Positions 47,128-60,333 of a stretch of DNA of 64,000 nucleotides are shown piece by piece. The notes under the pieces are model-generated. The model ran no database searches, was not told where the DNA came from, and saw only the letters and a program-made list of their open reading frames with translations. Position 1 is the stretch's first letter. Each line of letters starts with the position of its first letter. Origin of the DNA: Scytalidium lignicola (taxonomy: Eukaryota > Ascomycota > Leotiomycetes); contig NCSJ02000147.1 in NCBI GenBank assembly GCA_002812745.2, positions 1 through 64,000 on the forward strand, given 5' to 3'. The position numbers and the translations under genes are program-made.

Positions 47128-48327
47128 ATGGCTTCTTACGCTGAATATAACGAGAAGACAGAAGCTTCAGAAGTAGTCAAAGCATTTAGCGGACAAATAA
47201 AGAGAAAGACAAGTCAGTCCTACCCTTCCAATCCCGATACAATCATTTCTCATCCACCCTAGTTCTCATCACTGGTGTCGGACCAGCGGGCATCGGCGGC
47301 GCAGTAGCCACAGAGATTGCATCCCAGGGCCCGGCTCTTATCATTCTCGCCAGTCGTACACTATCCAAGATCGAAGCTGTTGCTGCGCAAATCAAAGCTT
47401 CCTACGCATCCGTGGAAACTCGAGCTTTGGTAGTCGACTTTAGCTCCATAGAATCTGTCCGCCAAGCCGCAGCAAAGGTTGTAGCATATCCAGAGTCTAC
47501 CATTGATGTATTCATACACAATGCCGGCCTCATGGACCTGCGTCCAGAGCACCGAAAAAGCGTTGACGGAATAGACGAGCACCTTGCGATCAATTTCGTC
47601 GGCGGCTTCCTCTTCACTAATCTTATCTTGAACAAGATCATTGCGGCAGGACAAATTACGGGCGATGCACGTATTGTCATTGTTGCAAGTAGCGCATCTT
47701 CAATCTCGCCGGTCCGATTCCACGACCTCAATCTCGATAAGACAGCACTGGATGTTCCGGAAGAAGAACTACCCAATGTGGCGTTCTTGGAAATGTTTGG
47801 CATTTCCACAACCGCACCATATATTCCTTGGGTTGCGTATGGGCAATCTAAAACAGCATCCATTCTGTTCGCGGTCCAGTTAGCAGATGTATTGAAGGGC
47901 AAAGGAGTCACCGTGAATACTCTGCATCCTGGCGGTAAGATATTACCAAGCCATCCTTTCCTCATTCTAGATATTAATTCGTTGAACAGCTGTTCGTACT
48001 GAGCTGCAACGTACAACTACCGACAAAGACCTGGGTGCGACAGCAACAATGATGTACTGGAAGACTTTGAGCCAAGGCGCATCAACCACGTTGGTTGCTG
48101 CGTTTGATCCAGCGATGAAAGGTAAGTTCCTCACGTACCTTTTCCCTGCGGTATTTCCCATAGTAGGTATAGGGCTGCGTCCGCTAACTGTAATCGCAGA
48201 GAAAACGGGCGCGTACTTGGAGGACTGCCAGATAAAGGATGCAATGCCATATGCGACTGACTTGACTATTGCGAAGAGGCTGTGGAAGATTGGCGAGGAC
48301 ATTGTGGGTCAGAGCTTTGATGTTTGA
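47128..48327 (+). CDS. short-chain dehydrogenase/reductase
   Basis: Exons 47128-47212, 47263-47934, 47990-48121 and 48200-48327, 338 residues. The cofactor loop TGVGPAGIGG is preceded by a 29-residue head. IHNAGLM, IVIVASSAS and the catalytic YGQSKTAS follow, then TLHPGAVRTEL across the second intron. The C-terminal GAYLEDCQIKDAMPYATD is typical of fungal WWOX/retinol-dehydrogenase-like SDRs. The first intron splits the Rossmann strand (KTILITGV). The divergent C6 regulator is a candidate controller. Substrate unknown. Confidence 0.9.
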
Positions 48328-49026
48328 GACTTTTCTCCTGTACAGTAGTCTTTTAGCTTCTTCACAATAGTAATTTACAGTTAACCATTGATAATCCCTT
48401 CTAAAGAATAATATTTTGGTTTGTAACCGATCTTGTGATCACAAGATATCTATCTGCCTAAGGACACCAGTGATTAACATGACCGATCCAGGGCTATAAT
48501 CTTCTCCACCACTGATATTCAGTGGACACAGTCTGGTGAATAGAGCTACACCTACCGTTTTAGAGTCTAAGGATAGCCAGAAAGTAGTATCACAGTGATT
48601 GGCCACCACCGAGGACCATCCGAGATTATCGAAGACATTAGAGTACTGCCCATGTCGGCCTCTATATAATAAAACAGCGGTGACGCTGGTTGGTATTTGT
48701 CATCGGTCATCACGCGCCCTAAGCCGGTCATATTTCCTTGGGTAATGATATACTTTAATTGATTCGTCATCGTTCCTGTGAACCAGTTTTAGATGGCTAA
48801 GCTAAGTATGTAGGGGTCGATGCCTGCCTAGTGTAAGATTATCCACATTTTGGAGTTTTACTTGATGCTTTGTGTTATATATCGACAGTTTAGTTTTTGA
48901 TGACCATCATTGGAGCAGATTTTGAATTCTGCGTTTGCTAGAACCTATCTCTATGTAATAGCATTTTAGAGATACATATTTGTCTTCTTCATATTTAATA
49001 TTTCTCGCGTTAGATACTTGCTTGAC
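48328..49026. other. intergenic
   Basis: No gene. I looked for a zinc-cluster exon for the headless regulator downstream and found none. Confidence 0.4.
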
Positions 49027-50052
49027 ATGACCGAAAATTTACCTAATGCTGCGCTTGAAGACTTCGAGATACTTGCTACACCACACGTTCTGGAGTCTCT
49101 CATTGATACCTACTTCTCTTGTGTGCACAATCAACCGTATTCTTTCTTTCATGAACAAAGCTTTAGGCAACGACTGGCGAATGGTGTGTTGCCGGATTAT
49201 CTCAAGTTTGCTGTACTTGCTACGGCCCTTCAGTTTTCCGAGAATCCATACTATAACGGAGCCCGCCATGAAGCCTCTACAAGCTATGCTAGGAAATCCT
49301 GGAAGCAGATAGTATCCGTGTGGTTTGCTCCCGAGACTGATCCAGATATTAATATCTGTCAAGCGATAACCCTATTGTCAATTATTGATTTTACCGGTAA
49401 GCCACCTGTACATTTTAATTTTCACTTTGCTGATAGTAGTGTGTCTCTAGCAGGAAGACGTCATCCACGCTGGCTCAATATTGGGCTCTCAATTCGAATT
49501 GCACAGGACCTACGGCTTATGATGGAACCTGACTTTAATCTTCCTTACCCCAACCAAGAGGAGAGGCGGCGAGTATTCTGGTCTATCTACATTTTGGATA
49601 GGTTTTGTTCTTGTGGTCGCGGAAAACCTGCAGCTGTTGCTGATGTACACTGTCGACTCTAACTTCCATGTGATGAAGAGAGTTTTAGAAATGGTGTAGA
49701 GAGGAAGACGGTGACACTAAAGCAAGCCTTTTCTTCAACAAAATTTTCCACTGATCGTCCCAGCCAGCTTGCTCTAGTAATTCTTACAGCTTCTGTCATT
49801 GGACGATGCGCTCAGCACAGTATTCATAAGTATATCAGGGGCGAAGATTATCTACCACCGTGGGATTCTCAATCCGAGTTTGCTACTATTTACTCTCTTC
49901 TTCCATTGCTCAACCGCTTCCCCCTTTGTCTCACCCTTTCCAACCTCCGTCTCGCCTTACTCATCTTAACTCACTTAATATTGCCGATAATGCAGCCTTA
50001 CTCACCTTTCCGAACAGAAACAGATTTTCTTCACGTTAGCATTGACGTGTGA
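49027..50052 (+). pseudogene. truncated C6-regulator relic (Fungal_trans middle region only)
   Basis: Begins with LESLIDTYFSCVHNQPYSFFHE, the usual start of a Fungal_trans domain. A 54-nt intron (49397-49450) leads to AGRRHPRWLNIGLSIRIAQDLRL and RRRVFWSIYILDRFCSCGRGKP. At 49660-49662 a TAA replaces an expected Gln codon just before LPCDEESFRNG, after which the frame continues to about 49900 with IRGEDYLPPWDSQSEFATIYSLL. The last part loses similarity. There is no zinc cluster upstream and no C-terminal half, so this is a degraded fragment. Confidence 0.8.
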
Positions 50053-50536
50053 TAATCAGATGTTATTACTAGTCAGTTAAACACTGTGAAGTAAATTTCC
50101 CTTATGTAGAGATACAACCTAAGGGAATTTACTGGTTATTCGAGACAGTCTGAGCGGTATTGATGCTCGAGATGTTACCCAATAAAATTGTAGATTCATG
50201 TTGAAGATAAAAAAGATATTTTAAGAAACATAATATTGAGTGAATATATTGGCAAATTGTTTATCTCAGCCTAGACATTAGATATACATTTCTATATATC
50301 ACCTAAGTAGAACACAGTTTGGAAAGCGAAGGAGACATATGGACCAGGTTCAAGAGAATTTAAAGTTAGAATGATCTGGTTTGAGATCCGTAATATATGT
50401 CCAAACTTCTTTTTTCCCCTCTCTTTTCGCTCCAATAGCTCGTGGCCGAAGTTAGTATAACCATACCACTCAGATATACATCATAAATATCTGTCATCTT
50501 TCTAAAATCTAGAGTGCAGATCATTAGACTTATAGA
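50053..50536. other. AT-rich intergenic stretch
   Basis: No gene. Lies between the regulator relic and the stop of the convergent kinase-like gene. Confidence 0.4.
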
Positions 50537-51747
50537 TCATAACGCGGTATGATCTCTTTCTTCAGAGAGCACAGCTCTTTCAGATTCATTTAGCTTTGAG
50601 GGACCTTCGCCTTCAGCAAATGGGGCGTATTTGTCAATAAGGTAATACATATCGTCATATGCACTATCACTCCTATTAGTGCTTATGTTTCCAGTAATAA
50701 AAATTTGTCTTATGGCAAAATATTCGAATTGGGATATAGTACTTACGTTTGCCGGACAGCCATTCCTTCCCCCTTGTGGTTGACCGAATATATAACATTA
50801 TAGTATATAGAATACATCCGATTTCTATCATCCCATTCCTCTTGAGGCTCACTTATCTCTTCATAATGTCGTTTATATGTTTCCGTATAACTTGGGTTGT
50901 TGATCTTATTGTATGTGCATCTCCAATCCCCAATTTCCATTTCATTGTGAGCATAGAATGCCGCAGAATCGAAGATGTAAATGTCACCTGTATCGGAAGA
51001 AGTTCCAGTATTACCTTCCCAAAGATCTCCATGAATTAGGCACGGCTTGACAGTTCGTCCATCTCTTTCCAAATTGCCAATTAATATTAGAATAACGTCT
51101 GAGAAAATCCTCTTTTCAAGGATATCGAGTTCCAGCCAATACCCATTAGTTTTGAAATCCAGTTCCGTAACATGATTTAGTAGATTAGTGAAAAAGACGG
51201 TCCAGCTGCTTTCCCAGGCCACAGCCTGTGGCGTATGACCCTGCCAGGTAGTAGCGTGGAATCCAAACTTTCCTGTTGGCGAAACACTTTTCTTATGTAA
51301 TTGAGCCAGTTTCCTACATAACTGATCAGGTTCAGGGGCTTTATCTTCCATGTTGATGAACTGCGAAAGAAAGAAATATGTATTTGGATGGCCGACCCGA
51401 TACTTGCCCCATGAATGTGGTTTGGGGACGAAGAGTGGCATAGTCTTATATATTTCCGACATTGCATTGAACTCACCTTCCATCATAATCTTTCCACCGT
51501 CTTCAGTAGCGCATTTCAAAAAGTACTGCTCCTGTGTGCCGTCAGGTAGCTCGACAGTAAAGCAAGCTGTGCTAGCCAAGGCGGTCCAGGTGGAAGTGCC
51601 AGATCTGCTTGTGGACAGAATCTTGGTCCCTTCGGGAAACCTTCCCATCACATTAGGATCGTGTGGAAAGTCTCCAGCTAACGGCAGAGCATCGGCCTCC
51701 GATTCATTCTGCGATTCATTCTGAAGGTCGTGGACACCCTCACTCAT
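50537..51747 (-). CDS. fructosamine/ketosamine-3-kinase-like APH-fold protein
   Basis: Exons 51747-50747 and 50672-50537 (intron 74 nt), 378 residues. ATP-lobe Lys in EQYFLKCATEDGG, a Glu in EGEFNAMSEI, the catalytic loop LIHGDLWEGN (Asp and Asn) and the metal-binding Asp in IYIFDSAAFYAHNEMEIGDWR are all present. This order is that of the fructosamine kinase family (PF03881). Predicted to phosphorylate the 3-hydroxyl of ketosamines on glycated proteins or small molecules, in the cytosol. Splicing adds the conserved tail YDDMYYLIDKYAPFAEG. No damage seen. Confidence 0.9.
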
Positions 51748-52551
51748 GTTGATTTAACCGAAAACAAATGATCTCGTAGTGCTGAACTTTACAAGATTCT
51801 TATATTAAACTGTCCAGAATTAAAATTTTGGCAAGTAAAGAATTGCATTCCTTACCTCAAGCCCGGAGTGTTTGGATAGGGATAATGTGTTTATCCCCGT
51901 GGTGGACTTTGATTGAGGATCTCGCCCTGTGCAGATGATTTGTGCCTTAGTTACCGCAGAGAAACGATTGCTCGAGATCGATTGGATCGCGTGGTCCAAC
52001 AGCAAACAACAGTTTGTTGCCAATACTCTCAAGTAGTTCAAAGTCCTGACTCATTCCAGTTAAATATAGACTGGTTATGATCTGCTCATACCTATATAGA
52101 AATATGTCTCGATTTACCTATCTTCTATAAACAACTGAGTTTTGATCGTAGCGCTAAATGGCAGCTGCCGATAAGTCTCGGGTCGTCCCTAGCCCCCAAA
52201 GCACGGGAGACACAGCTGGCGATGCTTCAGCAAGCGCAGAGCGGTGCTGCCACAGTTTTTGTTGTTCCATCCACCAATGGCTGGTTGGTTGTTAGCTACC
52301 GCCCGCCCCCGAGGAGCTCGTCTAAGTGCTGCGGTCGGCCTGATGAGGGGTCTCGGGTAAGCAGGGACGAGGCTGAAGGGTTGGTGATTGCAAGACTCTT
52401 CATCCCCGATTCTAATAACTTGGTTTTCGTTCGTTCGTTCGTCTTTTTTAACAGTAAAGCAAGCCTCGAGTAAGGTTTTCTCTGTGTGGGCTTCTACCAA
52501 AGATTTACCAACGCCTGTCACGGGGCTTTTTATGGCAGGCTTCTGTGATTA
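51748..52551. other. intergenic with dispersed repeat copy B
   Basis: No gene. Contains the repeat at 52251-52372 and a short TCGT/TTCG microsatellite near 52427-52442. Confidence 0.45.
52251..52372 (+). repeat. dispersed repeat, copy B (with 34546-34667)
   Basis: Same-orientation match of about 120 bases to copy A. Here it lies 180 bases upstream of the SesB-NACHT gene; copy A lies near the 3' end of the C6 regulator at 34807. Similarity is weaker upstream of CCATCCACCAATG and stops abruptly after GGGACGAGG. Confidence 0.75.
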
Positions 52552-55500
52552 ATGTTGCCGCAGTTGGGTTTAAGGTTAAGCACCATCTCTCCTGATCATG
52601 GTATGTCGTATCTCACCCTTGGCCAGGAAGGCTCCACTGATAATTTTCTAAAGCTGAAAAGGTTTCGGCTGAGAAAGTCACAAAAAGATGAAGCGCAATC
52701 TAACCCATCCGTAGCCTCGGCGTCTTCAACTCAACATCTCTCTCCTGCCACGAGATTAAGTGTCTGGGGCAAAAGGAAAACCTCTACAACAGAGAAAGAT
52801 TCAATAACGGAATTTCATTCGTCTGATTTTTCTTTTCCTAACCTTCCAAGAAGCTCTAAAAGTCCTTCTACACCTATAGGTTCAACACTAGGCCTCCATC
52901 TCGTCCACCAGCCGTCATGTATTGCACCCGTCGACATCGTATTTGTGCATGGGTTGGGAGGTGATAGTAGGGCAACATGGTCAAAAGGTCACGATCTAGA
53001 CCTCTTTTGGCCCAAACTTTGGCTCCCCTTCGACCCCGACACTGGGAATGCTCGGATATTTACCTTTGGGTACAATGCTAGTTTTGGTGTCGCGCGCCAA
53101 AGAGTATAGCTAATATATCTGATTTTGCCAAAGAGCTTCTATATGATATGAGATTTGGAAAGGATAAGAGTGGCCAAGACCTTGGAATTGGAAAAGTTCC
53201 CATCATTTTCGTTGCTCATTCCATGGGTGGCCTAGTTGTGAAGAAGGCATATCTTCGCGGTCAGAACGATAGCCAATACCAACACATCGTCAGATCAATA
53301 TCAGCCATAGTCTTTCTAGCTACTCCTCATCGTGGCTCAAACTTGGCCGAAATCCTTAATAGAGTGTTGATGGTGTCATTCCAATCGTCAAGGAGTTTTA
53401 TCAAAGAATTGAAACAAAGCTCATCTTCTATACAAGAACTCAATGAACAATTTCGCCATGTAGCGCCAAACCTATCAATTTTTACATTTTACGAAATGCT
53501 TGCTACCACTATCGTAAAAGCGAAGAAGGTAATGGTTGTCGAAAAGGGGTCGGCTCTCCTCGGGTATGACAAGGAAATTTCCAGAGGACTCAATGCAGAC
53601 CATCATGGCGTTTGTAAATATTCTAGTACTGACGATCCTAATTATATCCATGTTCTAAATGCCCTAAAGACTTTGGTTGGGTTGTTTAGATTGGAAGGCA
53701 ACAACCGGCTAGTTGACGATGCGAAGGATGTCAAGAATTTGTTAGCAATATCTGCTAGTCCAGAGGATGATTTCTGCTCTTTCCGAAGTCGATGGATGCC
53801 CGGAACTTGTGAGTGGCTTTTTGATGAGCCTGCTATTCAGACTTGGTTACAGCATACACCAGAGACTCGTGTTTTGTGGTTCAATGCCCCTCCCGCCAGT
53901 GGCAAATCGATTCTCTCCACACATCTCATCAGCTACCTCCAAAGTTCCGGTATGCTATGCCAATATTTCTTCTTTAAATTCGGCGACCACTCAGGACGTT
54001 CATTAAGCTCTACGTTAAGGTCCATCTCGTTCCAGGTTGCAAAGGACATTCCGGATTTCAAGCATAGGCTGCAAGAGCTTTCGAACGAACATCCTATGCT
54101 TGAAAACGTTGACTCTACACTAATATGGCGGAGAATATTTGAGTCAATACTTTTTAAGTTGGATTTAGATCGCCCATTATATTGGGTCATCGACGCTGTA
54201 GATGAATCGGACTCACCGAAAGCCTTGGTAGAGCTGCTACGAAGTCTTTCTAGTTCTAGGGCAACTCTACGTGTCATCCTTATCAGCCGTAAGACCGAGT
54301 CTCTAGTACTCGCATTTGATCGTCTTTCAAGGCTCATTCCACTGGATCTCATAGAGAAGGATGGGAATGACCATAATTCACTTGATATTCGCAAATTTGT
54401 GAGAAATGAAATTAAACACATGAGAGGCACTGATGAACTTAAACAAAGAGTTACAATGGATGTCATAAGCCGTGCAGGTGGCAATTTCTTATGGGTTCGG
54501 CTTGTAGTAGAAGAAATTCTCAAGTGCCACACAGAAGAATCCATTCAAGAAACTCTTAATGAGATCCCGGGTGACATGAATAGCTTATACCAGCGTATGG
54601 AAACGGCTATAAGTAATTCGCGAAAATCCGACAGGCTGCTGGCCAGGTCATTATTCGAATGGACAATTTGCGCACAACGATCCCTAACACTACAAGAGCT
54701 ATCGATGGCGTTGAGTTCTGGTTTTCCGAAATTTTTGGACCTTAGAAGGACGATTCAGGATGTATGTGGCCAATTCATTCTAGTTACCCAGAAAGGACAG
54801 GTAGAATTGGTCCACCAGACGGCTCGGGATTACCTTATTACTACCTCTAACAGCGAAATATCCATTAATCCAAGAAAAGCACATGAGCTCTTATTCTCAA
54901 GAACTATTACAGTCCTCATGAATCCTAAACTTCGACTTAGCCTTACCCAAAGCCAACATTCACTCCAGAGTACAGACCCGTTCATCTTCTATGCTGCTAC
55001 GTCTTGGTCATATCACCTTCGGCATGCGCATACATCTTCGGACGAGGCTCTTGATTTGCTTATAAAGTTTTTCAAGAGTCAATCTATTCTCAACTGAATC
55101 CATTCATTGGCAATAATTGGTCATATAGAAATACTAGTGGAAGCCGCAAAAGTGCTTAGCATGTTCGTAAATACATATCGAAAGCTAAATGTTGCGGAAA
55201 TTCCTCCACCTCACCGTCTATTAGACTTAAATATTCTAGACCTCTGGGTTATTGACCTTGTGAAGATAGTCGGCAAGTTTAGCAGACATTTGTGGTTAGA
55301 ACCACCAGCTATTTACAAGCTTGTTCCTCCATTATGTCCAGTGAAATCAATTCTCCGCCAGCAATTCTATCAACCCGAGACAGCAAAAATATCCGTATCT
55401 GGTATTTCAGATTCCAATTGGAGTGATAACTTAGCCAAGATTAGTCTTCCTAATGATATCCAAGCCTGGAGAATCGCCTGTGCAGGCCAATATATCGCGG

Positions 55501-57548
55501 TCCAGGGATCGACTGGAACGATATTTCTCTGGGACTCCTACAATTTCCTAGAAGCTTGTACATTAGTCCATGACGAACCAGTAACTGCTATTACTTTTAA
55601 CAAAGACGGTAGTAGATTGGCTACATACGGTTTCCAAAGCACCAAACTTTGGTCTATCCCGTCCGGTCGAATGCTGGCATCAACTTCGAATCCGAAAAAT
55701 GTCAGGGCAATGGCAATTATCTTCTCTGACAACGATACAAAGCTACTGACGGGATCCGATGATAGAGTAATACGCCATATCCGTGTTGATGATTTCGGCG
55801 CAGGGTGGCATCTCCTAGACCCAGCTTTGTTAAAGGAAACGGTTCCAATTGAAGGCACAATCATAAACTCCCCCAAATATATAGCTTTCAATGGAGATGC
55901 CACTCAGGTAGGTGTTTCTTACCGCGGATTTCCTTTGTCGGTCTGGGATTTAAATGAAGGCCGCGTCATTGGCAGATGCAGACGAGCGACAGAATCTCGG
56001 GGTGATGTTTGCTCTTCGTTTGGTCGTTGGTTTGCAGTAGATCGATTTACCTGGAATCCGGTTTCTGGACACATAATTGGTGTTTACAAAGACGGCACTA
56101 TTTTTAAATGGCATCCTGTGACAGATGAAAATCGTGAAGTCCGATCTTCTACGGATGAAGTCGCGGCGAGTCCTGATGGAAAGCTATTCGTGACCAGCGA
56201 TAGCAATGGGACTGTCAAAGTTTGGAATTTCGCATATTTTAGTGTTATATATCAACTTTCCTCGTCGGACCTGGTGATGGGCTTGACATTCAGTCCTGAT
56301 TGCAGGCGATTTTACGATATAAGAGGCTCCTACATTAATGCTTGGGAATCCAACAGTCTCATTCGGTTTTCAGAGAGTGAGGAATCGTACAGTGATACCG
56401 CTAGTGATAATCAAGCTCCAACTTCCATATCTCAAATATCAGAAACATATTTGGCACAGTATGAAGAAGTTTCTGCTCTTGCTGTTTCTCGAAGCGGCTC
56501 TTTATATTGTGTTGGCAACGAGGAGGGCATAGTAAACCTCCATGATGCCTCTACAGGGAAAAGCATCGAACTCATAAAGTTCAGGAGCTCTCTTGATGTT
56601 ACTCTTTTAGCATGGAGTGAAGATACCAGTCATATTGCTGCTGCCAACCTTAGCGGAGATATTGTGGTCAAACGCTTAGTGTTACCAGCTTTTCATGCTC
56701 TCGATACTGGCTTCGAGATCAAGATCCTCCCAAGCCCTAAAGTTAATCTTGAAGGAAGTAATAAACAACAATTACTCTTCAACTATGATTCTGGTTTGCT
56801 ACTAATCATGGGCGAGGCCCAAGGTGTGATATGGGGAGTCGACGACGGCGCTGTGAAAGCCTCTACTAAGCTTACAGACAGCAATTCTGGCAAATGGCTT
56901 AGGCATCCAACTCAAAAACAATTGCTTCTAGGCTTTGGGGTTAATGATGTAAAGGTGTTTCAGTGGCATGATTTCGCAGAGCAATATAGCCTTCAATTTC
57001 AAGACCCTCTGGGACTAAACAACCGACCTAGTCCTGGTGAAAATCATGATAAAGCTACGGAATCGACGAAAGCAAAACTAGAAAATGACGAAAAGAGTCA
57101 TTTGGATTCAACTGTCAGCAAAGCAATATTCACCCAAGATGAAAAACATATCCTGGTTCAGATTAAACATACTTCAACCAAAGGAAGAATTACAAAAAGG
57201 TTACTGATATTTGACAAATCGGTATTTGACATTACAGGCGAGCAGAAATCCATAGCACCATTGACCTACTTATGCCTCACACCAGATATTATTGCAAGGA
57301 TCGAAGTACCTCTAGACATCTTAGCAGGACAGAGACTAGTTTTTCTAGATAGAGACTTGTGGGTTTGTACATTAAAGTTAAGATCAAAGTCTCATGAAGC
57401 TCCTAAGCACCATTATTTTATACCCAGGGATTGGGTGAGCTCTAATGGTCTAGAGCAATGCTGCATAACAAGGGATGGAATATTGTTGTGCCCAAAAGAG
57501 GATAAGGTTGCCGTAGTTAAAAACAACTTGGAGGCTGGGAGCTTCTGA
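52552..57548 (+). pseudogene. SesB-like lipase / NACHT / WD40 STAND (NLR-like) gene, broken
   Basis: Three stretches form one architecture. 52552-53108 encodes a Ser-rich head and an alpha/beta-hydrolase start (DIVFVHGLGGDSRATW). 53110-55094 continues with the Ser elbow VAHSMGGLVVKK and ATPHRGS, then NACHT with LWFNAPPASGKSILSTH, YWVIDAVDES and VILISRKTE, and the winged-helix end LVHQTARDYLI. 55098-57548 encodes IHSLAIIGHIEILVEAAK and a WD40-type beta-propeller (FLWDSYNF, LATYGFQSTKLWS, DGTIFKWHP, NGTVKVWNF). Lesions: an AG duplication at about 53101-53104 shifts the frame inside the hydrolase, and an in-frame TGA at 55095-55097 sits where Trp is expected. The 813 codons after the TGA are open. 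No introns are needed. Recent decay or error is likely. Confidence 0.85.
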
Positions 57549-57814
57549 TAGTTGCCAGGTGCTGAGCATATTCTGCAACTACTCAAATCTTTATTGTATA
57601 GAGTAGTGTGGCGTAGTCCTTCATTGAACATATAGATAGACTAGAATTTATAGATAATTTAAGTTTGTATGAAGCATTATCCAAGTGGTCTGGTATTAAT
57701 TAAGGCTACTATTTCGCTAGTAATACAAGGAAAGCCGACCTCCCTTCATAATTAAATCATTAGAGACAGATATTTTAGTATATCATTAGATTACCTAGCA
57801 GTCTACATCCAAGT

Positions 57815-60333
57815 CTACATCCAATTCTGATTAACCTCCCAATCCGTAAACGCCCAATTAAATGATTGAAGATCGATTTCAGGAGTTGGAATCTACAACA
57901 AGAAGAGTTAGCTAACAGACGCTCCAGATAAAACAGAAGGTAACTGCAACTTACAAATTCCATATAATTAAGGCCGGGGACCATCTGAGTCGCGTCGTTC
58001 GGATAAACCACTGGCGGATTCAAAGACGTGGTAGCCCATGGCTCAGTAGCAGGAGTTTGGACTGAGGCGATCTGATTGTGACTCACGGAATCATGCTTCT
58101 TATATGAACATTGAGCCAAAGTTTCATCTGTCAAGGGGCACACTTTCCTACACGCCTCCAGAATTCTTTCTGCGCCTTTTGTCATTAATTCTCTTTTCTC
58201 TTCTGCCGTTCCATCTGTTCGTACGGACTGCAGAAACACAGACAGTGTAATTGCGTCCCTGAGATCGCTGCTGTAGTCACCTAGTCTAGATATGAGGCTT
58301 GTGAGAGTATTCTCCACTATCCTCATTAGACTTGGTTTCGACCAAGCTTGCTGTCCGGTCCTATCCATACCGGTAGCACTGACTGACCGACTATCAGCCG
58401 GCATGTCATTGAGACAGCGAATTTTGGAGGATGAGTTGAAGGTTTGTATTTCAAAGCAAATTATTAAAAGTGCTTGGACAATATCTTTCTGACATTGTAC
58501 ATTGAAGAGATTCCAGTGTTGGCTTGACGTTATAATCTTCGGGTCTGCAACGGCAGGGTCGAAAGCATCGAGGTGCGAGATAACAGCAATAGAAGATTTG
58601 AGCGATGCCGTCCGCGCTGCGCCGTGAATATTTGCAGCCGCTAAAATTAAACAACGATATAATGCAAGGAGGGAACGTCTGATGTGAATGTCTAGCATCA
58701 CAGTTGAAAGTAGATGTCCTGCGGATCTCTCAGGATCATCCACGGAAAAGTTCCATCTTTTGTGGTAACTATTGAGATGGTCTGATAATTGATCTGCAAG
58801 GCGCATTATCTCCTTGGTATCGCGAGGCAACTTGACGTTGCTGAGTAAGTTCGCTGCCTCTATTCGCAGAGGGAGGGACAAAGTTAAGATAATTTGAGCT
58901 GTTGAATCCGTCCATTCTATAAACGATCTCTCAGGAGGAAGCTGTTCCATCTCCGGTGCCAGCTCCCAATCGTTAACATTATGGAGCTGACCACAGTCAT
59001 AATCAGAAGATCGAATTGCTGCCGGCATACCAGCCACCAGAGATACCTGTAGATCGAGCTCAACAATTGTTGTCCACAGTTTCCGTCGCTGTTCTCCTGC
59101 AAAGCACGTAAGTTCATCGCAGTCGTCAGCGTCTCGGTGGAGACCCATTATCATTGCCGTTCTCACCATCCCTCCAGATTCTTTCCACAGTTTTCCAGGA
59201 GGAAAGAGCATGTTTTTCCTAGCTAAATGAAGGAGGACCTGCGTCCTCAGCATCGGAAGATCCAGCAACTCTCTTCCCCCTAAAGTATCTAGCCATCTGG
59301 ATACATAATGACCATACTGTGCACTCATCTTATCTGCCTCCGCATCTCGCCCTGTCTCTCGTAGCGGGCCAGTGATTGCTAAAACTGCGAATATCTGCGG
59401 CAGCAGATAGCGTGGATAGTTAGGCTTCTCCGGTGAAGAGTCTTTATTCTGCCAGAATATATCATACTCGCGGCGAAAGGTTGGGAAATGGAGCACACGA
59501 TAAATTGTCTCCCAGTTGTTAAAATACTTCATAACTGCAATATCACACTGTTCTTTTGGAGGAATTGTCTCTACCATCTTGTTCAACAGTGACTTGCGAT
59601 CCAGTGTCATGACGGAGCTTAGCAAGGCCCTAAACCTTGGTTGAAATGCTTTTTGGTAGCCATGCAATTCATTTGTCAAAGACACCATCTCCGGAATGAT
59701 CTTAACATCATCATGAAAGCCATCAATTACAAAGGACTTTGCGTCTTCGAACTTTAGAGTTCCTCTTGTCAGAATAGAGAGCAAAACGATATTCTTAAAC
59801 AAAGAAACACTTACATGATCAAGCATTGCCATCCTATCTCCTGGCCCTTGAAATCGTGAGTGAGAGCACTTCAGCACAACTCTCCCAGCATAAGCCTCCC
59901 TACTAGGAAAGCTCTCTCCAACATCACCACTACCTCCCTTCGTCCGGTCCCAATCTACCGTTTCGTCGACATCTTTCCCTTCCCTTAACGCAAATCTTCT
60001 ATCCAGGCTTCCACTCCTCTTAATTTTCTCCAGACCACTTGCACCACTCTCAGCACTCACTCCACTGCCACCTCGATACCTCCTCTCTTCCCTAGGAGGC
60101 GCAACACTTGTGAAAACACAACTCTCCACCCTTCGTCCCTTAACACACGCACCACACGGCTGCATCCGATCACACTTTAACTTCTTCTTCCTGCATTCCA
60201 TACAGGAAACCATGGGTCGAGCACGTGACCGTTTCCTCATAGCGCCTGCCGTAATATCCCTATCCCTATCCCTAGCATTCTTATCACCCATATCCAGCTG
60301 CTCCATGGCAGGTAGTCGTGTTCTTTCCTCCAT
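57815..60333 (-). CDS. large Zn2Cys6 transcription factor with Fungal_trans domain
   Basis: Exons 60333-59815, 59751-57955 and 57892-57815 give 797 residues. Zinc cluster CMECRKKKLKCDRMQPCGAC preceded by a basic head (MRKRSRARPMVS). A Fungal_trans domain from about residue 270 includes YFNNWETIYRVLHFPTFRREYDIFW and KESGGMVRTAMIMGLHRDADD, followed by EQRRKLWTTIVELDLQVSLVAG. The 63-nt first intron is in phase and stop-free. It has GTAAGT and a CTGAC branch site, so I call it, but retention would only add 21 residues. The last exon replaces a hydrophobic read-through with IPTPEIDLQSFNWAF and WEVNQNWM. The frame is open further upstream only from a TTG. Confidence 0.9.

Noticed and set aside
53933..54544. 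203-codon antisense frame over the NACHT region
   Set aside because: No recognisable family; the plus-strand NACHT motifs are clear.
55107..57548. WD40 part of the SesB-NACHT gene as an independent gene
   Set aside because: The apparent start is TTG and the frame is continuous with the NACHT part except for one TGA; no ATG-led N-terminus or promoter-like gap.
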